From assembly GCF_014648175.1 (NCBI RefSeq), contig NZ_BMQP01000003.1:124001-188000 (forward strand): a DNA stretch of 64,000 bases. The letters are read 5' to 3'. The notes under the pieces are model-generated. The model did not search any database, was not told the DNA's origin, and saw only the letters and a program-made list of their open reading frames with translations. A program made the translations under genes and the position numbers. Position 1 is the first letter of the stretch; every line of letters begins with the position of its first letter. Positions 56,834 to 64,000 of the stretch are shown piece after piece. Source of the stretch: Planobispora rosea. GTDB lineage: Bacteria; Actinomycetota; Actinomycetes; Streptosporangiales; Streptosporangiaceae.

Positions 56834-57972
56834 GGCTCCACCGCCAGGCGGCGGCCCTCGGCGGAGGAGCGCAGGCCGAGCTCGGCCAGGCGCACGCCGC
56901 GCGCGCCGGAGGCGAAGTCGTGCGGGAACGGGGCGTCCTCCAGGACGTGCCGGACGAACATCTCCCACTGGATCTTGAAGCCGTTGTCGAACTCGGAGTT
57001 GTCGGGCACCTCCTGCCAGTCGTCGCGGAAGCGCGCGGTGACCGGCAGGTCCGGGTTCCAGACGGGCTTGGGCGTGGCGGCGCGGTGCTGGAAGCGGCAG
57101 TTGCGCAGGCCCGCGACGGCGCTGCCGTGCGTCCCGTCCACCTGGAACTCCACCAGCTCGTCCCGGTTCACCCGGACGCTCCAGGAGGAGTTGATCTGCG
57201 CGATGATCCCGCCCTCCAGCTCGAAGACGCCGTAGGCGGCGTCGTCGGCGGTGGCCGTGTAGGTCTCGCCCTGCTCGTCGACCCGCTCGGGGATGTGGGT
57301 GACGGCCTGGGCGTAGACCGAGGTGACGCGGCCGAACAGGTTCTCCAGCACGTAGGCCCAGTGCGGGAACATGTCGAGCACGATGCCGCCGCCGTCCTCG
57401 GCGCGGTAGTTCCACGACGGGCGCTGGGCGGCCTGCCAGTCGCCCTCGAAGACCCAGTAGCCGAATTCGCCGCGCACCGACAGGATCCGGCCGAAGAAGC
57501 CGCCGTCGATCAGGCGCTTGAGCTTGAGCAGGCCGGGGAGGAACAGCTTGTCCTGCACGACACCGTTCTTGACGCCCTTCGCGGCGGCGGCCTCCGCCAG
57601 GGCCAGCGCGTCCTCGACGGTCTCGGCGGTCGGCTTCTCCGCGTAGATGTGCTTGCCCGCCTCGATCGCCTTCAGCACGGCCTTCACCCGGGCCTGGGTG
57701 ACCTGGGCGTCGAAGTAGATCAGGTTGTCGTCGTCGGCCAGGGCCGCGTCGAGGTCGGTGGTCCAGTCGGCGATGCCGTGGTCGGCGGCGAGCCTGCCCA
57801 GCTTCGCGGCGCTCCGGCCCACGAGCACCGGCCGGAGCAGGACCCGCTCGCCGTCGGACAGGGCAACGCCGCCCTGCTCGTTGATGGCCAGGACCGACCG
57901 GACCAGGTGCTGGCGGTAGCCCATACGGCCGGTGACGCCGTTCATCACGACGCCGATGCTTCGGGGGGACAT
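56830..57972 (-). CDS. Gfo/Idh/MocA-family sugar oxidoreductase
   Basis: A 380-residue NAD(P)-dependent dehydrogenase. The Rossmann start is GVVMNGVTGRMGYRQHL near 6-22, and EKPTAETVEDALALAEAA near 125 has the conserved EKP. GIVLDMFPHWAYVLENLFG near 206-224 carries the catalytic Asp/His. GGAGG is 9 nt before the ATG. It is the first gene of the catabolic operon and has a perfect LacI-type operator 17 bp upstream, so it is probably induced by its sugar substrate. Confidence 0.9.
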   Translation of the reverse strand: MSPRSIGVVMNGVTGRMGYRQHLVRSVLAINEQGGVALSDGERVLLRPVLVGRSAAKLGRLAADHGIADWTTDLDAALADDDNLIYFDAQVTQARVKAVLKAIEAGKHIYAEKPTAETVEDALALAEAAAAKGVKNGVVQDKLFLPGLLKLKRLIDGGFFGRILSVRGEFGYWVFEGDWQAAQRPSWNYRAEDGGGIVLDMFPHWAYVLENLFGRVTSVYAQAVTHIPERVDEQGETYTATADDAAYGVFELEGGIIAQINSSWSVRVNRDELVEFQVDGTHGSAVAGLRNCRFQHRAATPKPVWNPDLPVTARFRDDWQEVPDNSEFDNGFKIQWEMFVRHVLEDAPFPHDFASGARGVRLAELGLRSSAEGRRLAVEP

Positions 57973-57989
57973 CAGTCGGAGCCTCCTTT

Positions 57990-58003
57990 GGAAAGCGCTT
58001 TCC
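57990..58003 (-). promoter_or_regulatory. Perfect LacI-family operator
   Basis: GGAAAGCGCTTTCC is a perfect 14-bp palindrome with the central CG typical of LacI-family sites, 17 bp before the oxidoreductase start. It matches the imperfect site at the LacI gene in this window. Confidence 0.8.
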
Positions 58004-58135
58004 CCGCTACCGTACGGCAGGCGCGACGACCAGGCAAGCGCCTGTCCCGAGGGTGGTTGTGGAACGGGCCACGTCTGCGGAGGCGACCCCGCGCCGGGGT
58101 CGTGTGGAGTGGGGTCGTAGGGAACGGAGAGATGT

Positions 58136-58158
58136 CCGTATCGTGAGTGCGTATACGG
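58136..58158. promoter_or_regulatory. Inverted repeat upstream of the K+ channel gene
   Basis: CCGTAT and ATACGG arms 11 bp apart lie 50-72 bp before the channel start. A separate small stem (CGACCCC/GGGGTCG near 58084-58102) lies upstream. Confidence 0.35.
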
Positions 58159-58207
58159 TTCAACCCGACGAAGGGCTGGACCCCGCCGCCGCACCGCGGA
58201 GAGAAAC

Positions 58208-59242
58208 GTGCCGATCTTCATCGTCCGCCTGCTGGCCCGGGTCGGGCTGCTGGGAACGTGGTGGACGCCCGTCGCCGTACTCGGCCTCGTCTACCTGACG
58301 AGCTGGCCGCTGATGACGCTCGCCGAGCCGCCGGGAAGCCCGCTCGTCCAGCCGGCCAACTACTGGTGGTACTTCGTGGTCACCGCGGCGACCGTCGGCT
58401 ACGGCGACTTCTCCCCGGAGACGGCGGCGGGCCACGTCGTCGGCGCGTACGTCATCGTCGGCGGCATCGCGGCGCTGACGACGGTCTTCACCAAGCTGGC
58501 GGCGGTACTGGAGCGATCGAAGGGGCGGCGGATGCAGGGTTCCGTCACAGTCGGGGCCTCGGGCCACATCGTGCTGCTCGGATACACGCCGGGCCGGACC
58601 GAGCGCATCGTGGACGAGCTGATCGCCGACGATCCGTGCGAGATCGTCCTGTGCGGGTGGGAGGACGTCCCGTCCCATCCCATGCCCGACCGCGAGGTCG
58701 CGTTCGTGCGCGGCGACCTGACCTCGGAGGAGACGCTGCGCCGGGCGGGCGTGCAGCGGGCGCACAGCGTGCTCGTCGACGCCCGCGACGACAACGAGGC
58801 GCTCGCGGTCGCGCTGACCGCCGACCACGTCGCCGAAGGCGCCCACCTGGTCGTCGCGCTGCGTGACCTCGGCCGCGCCCAGCACCTGCGCTACGTCGAC
58901 GAGGCCGTGCGCTGCGTCCAGTGGCACAACCCCCACATGATCACCGAGGAGCTGAAGGACCCCGGGATCACCGAGATCTACACCGAGCTGATGACCCACG
59001 GCGGCGCCGGCACCTACTCGGCGCACCTGCCCGGGGCGCTGGGCCCGGTTCCGGTCGAGCGCTGCCAGATCGCGCTCGGCCGGGCGTACGGCGCCACCGT
59101 GCTGGCCGCCCGGGCGGACGGCGACCTGCTGGTCAACCCGGACTGGCGGGCCGTCCTCCCGCCGGGGGCCCTGCTCTACTACGTCAGCTCGCGCCGCCTC
59201 ACCCCCGAGGAGATCACCAAGGCCCTGGGCGCGGCGGACTGA
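58208..59242 (+). CDS. Potassium channel with RCK/TrkA-N domain
   Basis: A 344-residue MthK-like channel subunit. Two membrane helices (about 18-38 and 75-97) flank the selectivity filter TVGYGD at about 61-66. A cytoplasmic RCK domain follows, with HIVLLGYTPGRTERIVDEL near 118-136 in the nucleotide-binding position. The GGYTPGR-type loop lacks the usual GxGxxG pattern, so ligand binding may differ. GGAGAGAAAC precedes the GTG. It likely passes K+ and is gated by a cytoplasmic ligand. Confidence 0.9.
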   Translation: MPIFIVRLLARVGLLGTWWTPVAVLGLVYLTSWPLMTLAEPPGSPLVQPANYWWYFVVTAATVGYGDFSPETAAGHVVGAYVIVGGIAALTTVFTKLAAVLERSKGRRMQGSVTVGASGHIVLLGYTPGRTERIVDELIADDPCEIVLCGWEDVPSHPMPDREVAFVRGDLTSEETLRRAGVQRAHSVLVDARDDNEALAVALTADHVAEGAHLVVALRDLGRAQHLRYVDEAVRCVQWHNPHMITEELKDPGITEIYTELMTHGGAGTYSAHLPGALGPVPVERCQIALGRAYGATVLAARADGDLLVNPDWRAVLPPGALLYYVSSRRLTPEEITKALGAAD

Positions 59243-59311
59243 CCGGCCGCGGGTCCGGCCGGTCCCGGGGGCGCTCCCGCGGCCGGGACCGGAGGGACCG
59301 CCGATGACGTC

Positions 59312-60517
59312 TCAGGCGGTCTCCGGCGCGGGTCGCGCGTCCGCCCGCCAGGAGTCGAGCCCGGCCTCAGACAGCACGGTGTCGAAGGCGAGCTCGGCGG
59401 CCCCGCGAAGGCTGCCGTCCTGCGGGAACGCGGCACGGATCAGCGGGGGCGGGTCGTGGCGGCGGAAACGCATGAGCCCTGACCGGTAGGCGGCGCGGAC
59501 GGAGTCCCCGGCGAGGTCGAACACCGCCGCGGCGAGGCCGGAGAGCGTCACGATCCTCGGGTCCAGCGCGTTGACGAGGCCGCCGATGCCGCGTCCGAGG
59601 TTCTGCGCCACCCGGTCGACCGCGGCCCGGGCCGCGGGGTCGCCCGCCCCGGCCCGCCGCAGTACGGCGTCGGCGGTGCTGCGCGGGGCGGCGGGGGGCG
59701 GGTCGCCGAGGATGCGGGCCAGCGCCCGCCCGTCGACCTCCAGGTCCCAGCATCCGCGCGCGCCGCACGGGCAGGGGCGGTCCGGGTCGCCGAAGGGCAG
59801 GTGCCCGAACTCGCCGCCCGCCCCGGTGCTGCCGACGGTGGCGCGCCCGTGGTCGAGCACCACCCCGCCGATCCCCACCTCGATGGCGATGTGGAGGGCC
59901 ACGTCGGCCCCGGTCGCGGCGCCCCGGCGGGCCTCGGCGACACCGGCCATCGTGGCGTCGTTGCCGATCACGACGGGGAGCGGGGCGATCCGCAGCCGCG
60001 CCGCGACGTCGACGTCCCGCCAGCCGAGAGTGGCCGACTCCACCAGGCGCCCTCCGCTGACCGTGCCCGTCACGGAGACCCCGAGCGCCCGCAGACGGGT
60101 CCCGAAGGCCGCCCGGGTCTCGTGGAGGGCCTCGGAGATGCGTGCCAGGACCTCCTCGGGGCGCTGGCCGCGGTGCCGTTCCCGCCGGGGCTCCTCCAGT
60201 TCGCCGCCCAGGTGGGCCACCGCGAGCCGCCAGGTCTCGTAGGAGACGTCCACCGCCGCCACCACCGGTCCCCGGTCGTGGCGGCGCACCGCGCGGGTGG
60301 GGCGCCCGCGCGCTCCGGTCGGTTCGGCGGCGGTCTCCTCGACCAGTCCGAGTGCCCGCAGCCGGGCGACGATCTCCGTCGCGGAGCCCCGGCTCAGGCC
60401 GAGGTCGCGGGCGAGCTCGGCGCGGGTCGTCTCCGGGTGGAGGTGGACGTGCCGGAGCACGTCGAGCATTCCCCGTACATGCAGGGCGCGTGCCCGCCCG
60501 ACTTCACCGGCGCTCAT
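59312..60517 (-). CDS. ROK-family transcriptional regulator
   Basis: A 401-residue ROK repressor. The HTH is TTRAELARDLGLSRGSATEI near 30-49; the sugar-binding domain has VIGNDATMAGVAEARRG near 190 and zinc ligands CPCGARGCWD near 250-259. Divergent from the SemiSWEET gene, with a perfect palindrome in the 66-bp space between them that should be its operator. It probably represses both its own gene and the sugar module. Confidence 0.9.
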   Translation of the reverse strand: MSAGEVGRARALHVRGMLDVLRHVHLHPETTRAELARDLGLSRGSATEIVARLRALGLVEETAAEPTGARGRPTRAVRRHDRGPVVAAVDVSYETWRLAVAHLGGELEEPRRERHRGQRPEEVLARISEALHETRAAFGTRLRALGVSVTGTVSGGRLVESATLGWRDVDVAARLRIAPLPVVIGNDATMAGVAEARRGAATGADVALHIAIEVGIGGVVLDHGRATVGSTGAGGEFGHLPFGDPDRPCPCGARGCWDLEVDGRALARILGDPPPAAPRSTADAVLRRAGAGDPAARAAVDRVAQNLGRGIGGLVNALDPRIVTLSGLAAAVFDLAGDSVRAAYRSGLMRFRRHDPPPLIRAAFPQDGSLRGAAELAFDTVLSEAGLDSWRADARPAPETA

Positions 60518-60546
60518 GGAGGGATTGTGCCAACTTTCCCGCCGGG

Positions 60547-60571
60547 ATTATGCTCGTGCAGCGAGCATAAT
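60547..60571. promoter_or_regulatory. Probable ROK operator
   Basis: ATTATGCTCG and CGAGCATAAT form a perfect palindrome with 10-bp arms and a 5-bp spacer, in the divergent space and ending 12 bp before the SemiSWEET ATG. The AT-rich ends stand out from the background. Confidence 0.75.
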
Positions 60572-60583
60572 GAAGGAGAAGTC

Positions 60584-60847
60584 ATGGTGACCGCTGTCGG
60601 CCTGCTGGCCGGGGTTCTGACCACCACGTGCTGGTGGCCGCAGCTCCACCGGTCCTGGCGCACCCGCTCGACCGACGACCTGTCCTGGTCCTACCTGGTG
60701 ATGCTGGCCCTCGGCGTGGGCCTGTGGGTGGTGTACGGCATCGCGATGGGGGACCCGGCGGTGACGATCGCCAACACGGTCACGTTCGCGGCCCTGGCGG
60801 TACTGATCGGGATCAAGGTGCGGAGCATCCGAGGGGTGAAGGGGTGA
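60584..60847 (+). CDS. SemiSWEET sugar transporter
   Basis: An 87-residue protein with three membrane helices and the PQ-loop WWPQLHRSWRTRSTDDLSWS near 18-37, followed by GLWVVYGIAMG and VTIANTVTFAALAV. This is the bacterial half-size SWEET family, which dimerises to move sugars by facilitated diffusion. GAAGGAG lies 5 nt before the ATG. The stop overlaps the HAD gene start (GTGA). Preceded by a perfect operator and a divergent ROK gene. Confidence 0.9.
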   Translation: MVTAVGLLAGVLTTTCWWPQLHRSWRTRSTDDLSWSYLVMLALGVGLWVVYGIAMGDPAVTIANTVTFAALAVLIGIKVRSIRGVKG

Positions 60848-61611
60848 CGGGTGTGCCGACACGAGAGGAAGGGGCGGCGAACATGCTGGGAGAGGGCGAG
60901 GGAAACGTGCCGGTGCAGGGTGAGGGAGTCGTGCTGACGCGGGGCGGGGGAGCGGCGGGCGTGCTGGAGGGCGTGCGCGCCGTCCTCCTCGACATGGACG
61001 GCACCCTGGTCGACTCGGACGCCGCGGTCGAGCGCTCCTGGCGGACCTGGGCCGTGCGGTACGGCCTGTCCGAGGACGCCGTGGTCGCCGCCGTCCACGG
61101 CTATCCCGCCCCCGCCTCGATCCGCCGCCTGCTCCCGCGACTCTCCGGAGAGGAGCTCGAGGAGGCCGCGCAGGTCCTCCTCGACCTGGAGTGCGCCGAC
61201 CTCGACGGCGTCGTGGCCGCCCGGGGCGCCGGGGAACTCCTCGCCGTCCTGGCCGAGCGCGCCATCCCGTGGGCGGTCGTCACCGGCTCCGGCGCCGGGC
61301 TCGCCAAGGCCCGGCTCGCCGCCGCCGGCATCACCCCGCCGCTCCTGGTGTCCCTGGACGAGGTCGCGGTCGGCAAGCCCGACCCCGAGGGTTACCTCAT
61401 GGCGGCGGCGGAACTCGGCGTCGCCCCCGCGGCCTGCCTGGCCGTCGAGGACTCCGATCCCGGGATCGCCGCGGGCCGGGCCGCGGGCATGCCGGTCGCC
61501 GCCCTGCGCGGGCTGAGCGGCGATCTTCCGATCGCCCACCTGGGAGAACTCGCCGCCCACCTGAACGCCCTCGACCCTCACAACCCGGCGCCGGCCGGCC
61601 GCCACTCATGA
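60844..61611 (+). CDS. HAD-superfamily sugar phosphatase or phosphoglucomutase-like hydrolase
   Basis: A protein of up to 255 residues with the HAD motifs LLDMDGTLVDSD near 50, VVTGSG near 145, VGKPDPEGY near 178 and VEDSDPGIAAG near 200. The DMDGTLVDSD pattern fits the beta-phosphoglucomutase/sugar-phosphatase branch. The first 40 residues are a Gly/Glu-rich extension. The GTG at 60844 overlaps the SemiSWEET stop; an ATG at 60883 with GAGGAAGG is an alternative start. It may dephosphorylate or isomerise a sugar handled by the neighbouring transporter. Confidence 0.85.
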   Translation: MTGVPTREEGAANMLGEGEGNVPVQGEGVVLTRGGGAAGVLEGVRAVLLDMDGTLVDSDAAVERSWRTWAVRYGLSEDAVVAAVHGYPAPASIRRLLPRLSGEELEEAAQVLLDLECADLDGVVAARGAGELLAVLAERAIPWAVVTGSGAGLAKARLAAAGITPPLLVSLDEVAVGKPDPEGYLMAAAELGVAPAACLAVEDSDPGIAAGRAAGMPVAALRGLSGDLPIAHLGELAAHLNALDPHNPAPAGRHS

Positions 61612-61698
61612 CCGCATCTCTGTCCCGACGAGAGATTGAACAAACTGTTTAAATCAAAACGTTGACAACGGATCGTCTGATGCGTCATCGTCGGGGGC

Positions 61699-62184
61699 AT
61701 GGCTTCCATTCCGCAGTCCTCCGGCGACCCCTTCACCGCGCCCGATCCCGGCCGGACCCGGGCCGAGAGGGAGGCCGAGGCCCTGTTCCGGATCGCCGGT
61801 CGGCACGCGGCCACCACGCAGCAGCGCCAGCGCCAGATGCATCCGGATGTTCCCGGCGCGCACGAGGCCGTGCGGATCGTCTCCTTCCTGCTCTCGGGTG
61901 CGGCCACGATCCAGGACGGTGAACCGCAGGTGGACCGGGCCGACCTGGTGGCCGCGCTCACCCTGCTCCCGCGGGTCCGCGCCGAGTTCGACGACGTGGA
62001 GGCCGGTCTGCTGGAGATGGCCCGGGGGCGCGGCATGACCTGGCAGGAGATCGCCTTCGGTCTCGGCCTGGGCAGCCCGCAGGCCGCCCGCCAGCGTTAC
62101 GAACGGCTCATCGGAAGGGGGGGCGGAACCGGTGGACACGGGCGAGGGAATCCGGTAGAGATACCGGGTCCTTGCGGATCTTGA
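61699..62184 (+). CDS. Actinobacterial HTH-type protein of unknown function
   Basis: A 161-residue soluble protein. Residues 80-125 look like a sigma-factor-type helix-turn-helix (GMTWQEIAFGLGLGSPQAAR). The N-terminal 60 residues are Gln/Arg/Pro-rich. The upstream 90 bp are AT-rich, with TTGACA at 61662-61667 and the tract AACAAACTGTTTAAATCAA, so this is a likely promoter. I do not recognise a named family; it may be a small DNA-binding regulator of the next gene. Confidence 0.65.
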   Translation: MASIPQSSGDPFTAPDPGRTRAEREAEALFRIAGRHAATTQQRQRQMHPDVPGAHEAVRIVSFLLSGAATIQDGEPQVDRADLVAALTLLPRVRAEFDDVEAGLLEMARGRGMTWQEIAFGLGLGSPQAARQRYERLIGRGGGTGGHGRGNPVEIPGPCGS

Positions 62185-62196
62185 TGGGAATGGTCC

Positions 62197-63249
62197 TTGC
62201 CCAACCGTTCTGCGCTTCTCTGGTGGATCGTCGCGATCCTGCTGGCCGCGCTGCCCCACGTGATGATCAACTCGGCCGTTCCCCATGTCGGGATCTGCGC
62301 TTTCCCGGGAGGTGAGGCGTCGTTCACGGGCCCGGCCCCGGCGATCATGGGTCTGGTGTTCTTCGCGCTCGCCGCACTGCTCCCCCTGCTCCTGATCGGC
62401 CTGGCGGCCGCCGCGCGGCGGCCGGGACCGCACCGGCACACGGTCCCGGCCGGAGTCGGAGCCGGTACGGCCTGCGCGACGGCGGTCGCCTACGGCTACT
62501 CCTCGGCGCTGGTGATCGCCGACTGCCCGGCGGATTCGCTGAGCACGGGAGCCGTGATGCTCTTCTACGGGTGCGTCGGAGGGTGCGTGGCGCTCGCGGA
62601 CCGGGCCGGGCGCCCGGACGCGCTCGGCGGTGCTTTGCAGGAGCCGCCTGCGGAGTGGTCGCGCAGGCGCGCGCTGCCGGCGGCGGCGGTGGTCGCGGCC
62701 GCGCTGCCGTCCCTGGTCAACGTCGCGACGGGCGGGGTCGCCTGGATCGACGTCGGGGCGCTGCCCGCGCCGTACCGGGGGTTCCTCACCGGGACCGGTC
62801 TGGAAGCCGCCGGCATCACCGCCGACCGGCTGATCGGCCTCGGTCTGATGGCCGTGGTGGTGGCCGCCGCCGTGGGCGGGGGCCGCCGGGCCCGGCGCGC
62901 CGCCGTCTCCGTTCTGGTCACGGTCTCGGTGATCGGCGTCCTCTTCACGGAACCGCTCCTGGGAGCCATGGCCCCGGATGTCGAACAGCCCCCCGTGTCG
63001 GCGGACGCCCTGCGCCTCCAGGAGGAGTTCTCCATGGGATTCCTGGAGGGCAGCATCCGGCTGATGCCGTCCATGGGCGCGGCCGTCTCCCCGGCCTGGT
63101 TCAGCCTCGCGTACGGCATCGCCGCGGTCCTGGTGCTCCTGCACGCCCGCCGGGCCCCGGACCGGCCGCCGCGGTCCGGCACCCGTCCGGGACGGGGCGC
63201 CGGACGGTCGTGGAAGCCGGCGTGGAAGCCGGCTACGCGGCGGTCGTGA
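62197..63249 (+). CDS. Polytopic membrane protein of unknown function
   Basis: A 350-residue protein with seven or more hydrophobic segments (LLWWIVAILLAALPHVMI, IMGLVFFALAALLPLLLIGL, LIGLGLMAVVVAAAVGG, AYGIAAVLVLLHA). The start is a TTG 12 nt after the previous stop, with only a weak ribosome site, so the exact start is uncertain. It is probably co-transcribed with the HTH gene. Its 3' end overlaps the convergent ABC-F gene by 17 bp. I see no motif that gives a function. Confidence 0.6.
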   Translation: MPNRSALLWWIVAILLAALPHVMINSAVPHVGICAFPGGEASFTGPAPAIMGLVFFALAALLPLLLIGLAAAARRPGPHRHTVPAGVGAGTACATAVAYGYSSALVIADCPADSLSTGAVMLFYGCVGGCVALADRAGRPDALGGALQEPPAEWSRRRALPAAAVVAAALPSLVNVATGGVAWIDVGALPAPYRGFLTGTGLEAAGITADRLIGLGLMAVVVAAAVGGGRRARRAAVSVLVTVSVIGVLFTEPLLGAMAPDVEQPPVSADALRLQEEFSMGFLEGSIRLMPSMGAAVSPAWFSLAYGIAAVLVLLHARRAPDRPPRSGTRPGRGAGRSWKPAWKPATRRS

Positions 63250-64000
63250 GACGGCCCTCGCGCAGGGACAGACGGGTCCCGGTGAAGCCGCTGCGGAACC
63301 TGCGGTCGTGCGAGACCACCACCAGCGCCCCTCGGTACTCCGCCAGCGCCTCCTCCAGATCCTCCACCAGCGCGAGGGACAGGTGGTTGGTGGGCTCGTC
63401 CAGGATCAGCAGGTCCGCCGGGCGGACCACCAGCCGGGCCAGCTCCAGCCGCCGCCGCTGGCCGACCGAGAGCGCCGCCTCGGGGCGGGCCAGGTCCTCC
63501 CGTGTGAACAGGCCCAGGGAGAGCAGCCGGTCGGCGTGCTCCTCGGGCGCGCCCGGCAGTCCCTCGGCGAAGGCGCCGAGCACCGTGCGCCGGGAGCAGG
63601 CGGCGGGCAGCTCCTGGCGGAGGTAGCCGATCCGCCGGGGCCGGTGGACCTCTCCCTGCTCCGGGACGAGCTCGCCGGCCAGGACCCGGAGCAGGGTCGT
63701 CTTGCCGGCGCCGTTCGGCCCGGTCACCAGCATGCGCTCCCCGGGGGCGAGGCTCAGGCTCTCGACGTGCAGCCGGTCTCCGACCCGGACGCCGTCCATC
63801 GCGGCGACGGGACCGGTGCCGGGCCCCCGGGAGAGTTCGCCGGCCGCCCCGCGGCCGGCGGAGGCGTCGGTCGTGCCGATCGCGGCGGTGAACCGGAGCG
63901 GGTCCGGCGGGCGCGGGACCGGGTTGTCCGTCAGGCGGCGCAGGCGCTCGCGGGCGTTGCGGACCTGACCGGACAGGCCCGCCTCGTGGGAGCGGCGATG
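63233..64000 (-). CDS. ABC-F family ATPase, C-terminal part
   Basis: The frame is open to the right edge, so the N-terminal part and start lie outside. Visible 255 residues: the end of the interdomain linker (LSGQVRNARERLRRL near the edge), then the second ATPase domain with Walker A GPNGAGKTTLL, a VGQRRRLELARLV signature (ALSVGQRRR) and Walker B LLILDEPTNHLS. ABC-F proteins act on the ribosome, in translation quality control or in antibiotic resistance (Msr, Vml, Tlr types). The sequence cannot tell which here. Confidence 0.88.
   Translation of the reverse strand, partial: HRRSHEAGLSGQVRNARERLRRLTDNPVPRPPDPLRFTAAIGTTDASAGRGAAGELSRGPGTGPVAAMDGVRVGDRLHVESLSLAPGERMLVTGPNGAGKTTLLRVLAGELVPEQGEVHRPRRIGYLRQELPAACSRRTVLGAFAEGLPGAPEEHADRLLSLGLFTREDLARPEAALSVGQRRRLELARLVVRPADLLILDEPTNHLSLALVEDLEEALAEYRGALVVVSHDRRFRSGFTGTRLSLREGRLTTAA

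Overview
The window is high-GC, gene-dense chromosomal DNA from an actinomycete. Third codon positions are overwhelmingly G or C, GTG starts are common, and many neighbouring genes overlap by 4 nt (ATGA or GTGA). The gene content (Hen1/Pnkp RNA repair, an F420-dependent oxidoreductase, SARP regulators, PadR, ROK and LacI regulators, a DUF3710/OB-fold/DUF3159/TrkA block) fits a Streptosporangiales-type soil actinomycete. The family assignment is inference. I saw no rRNA, tRNA, CRISPR, insertion sequence or prophage.

Layout. 1-6.8 kb: the 3' part of otsA, a DUF4235 gene, valS, a possible Cys-rich mini-protein, an AI-2E-type permease, a hotdog thioesterase and dut. 6.8-13.7 kb: a block whose order (dut, DUF3710, OB-fold, DUF3159, two TrkA-type proteins, a KimA-like permease, a TrmA-like RNA methyltransferase) matches, from memory, the Rv2697c-Rv2689c region of Mycobacterium tuberculosis; its core looks like a K+ homeostasis unit. 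13.8-24.2 kb: a secreted GH18-like protein, an LLM oxidoreductase, the hen1-pnkp RNA-repair operon, mug, DUF1707, a PadR regulator and a YdjM-like membrane hydrolase. 24.2-28.1 kb: aconitase with a complex regulatory region, then a TauE permease. 28.3-33 kb: a xylose-type ABC transporter with a ROK repressor. 33-39.3 kb: a repeat-built coiled-coil protein, a secreted metallopeptidase, dxs, DedA and an APC permease.

39.4-44.7 kb is the most interesting region. It holds a compact ribosomal-peptide (RiPP) cluster: a 45-residue precursor with a double-glycine leader and an 18-residue core, an attenuator hairpin, an MvdC/MvdD-type ATP-grasp ligase, a PpiC-related maturation protein, a 61-residue HlyD-like membrane stub and a C39-peptidase ABC exporter. 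The four genes after the precursor overlap. A cupin gene and a small ORF lie just upstream. The likely product is a small graspetide-like cross-linked peptide.

44.7-64 kb: a DHFR-like reductase, fadB/fadA, a LacI regulator, an AfsR/SARP-type regulator with a P450 and its ferredoxin, and a three-gene carbohydrate catabolic operon carrying a perfect LacI-type operator. Then come a K+ channel with an RCK domain, a divergent ROK/SemiSWEET/HAD sugar module with a perfect 10-bp-arm operator, an HTH protein, a membrane protein and a partial ABC-F ATPase.

The window is also rich in young short tandem repeats (10, 15, 18, 21 and 147 bp periods), both between genes and inside coding sequences, and in long perfect hairpins between convergent genes.
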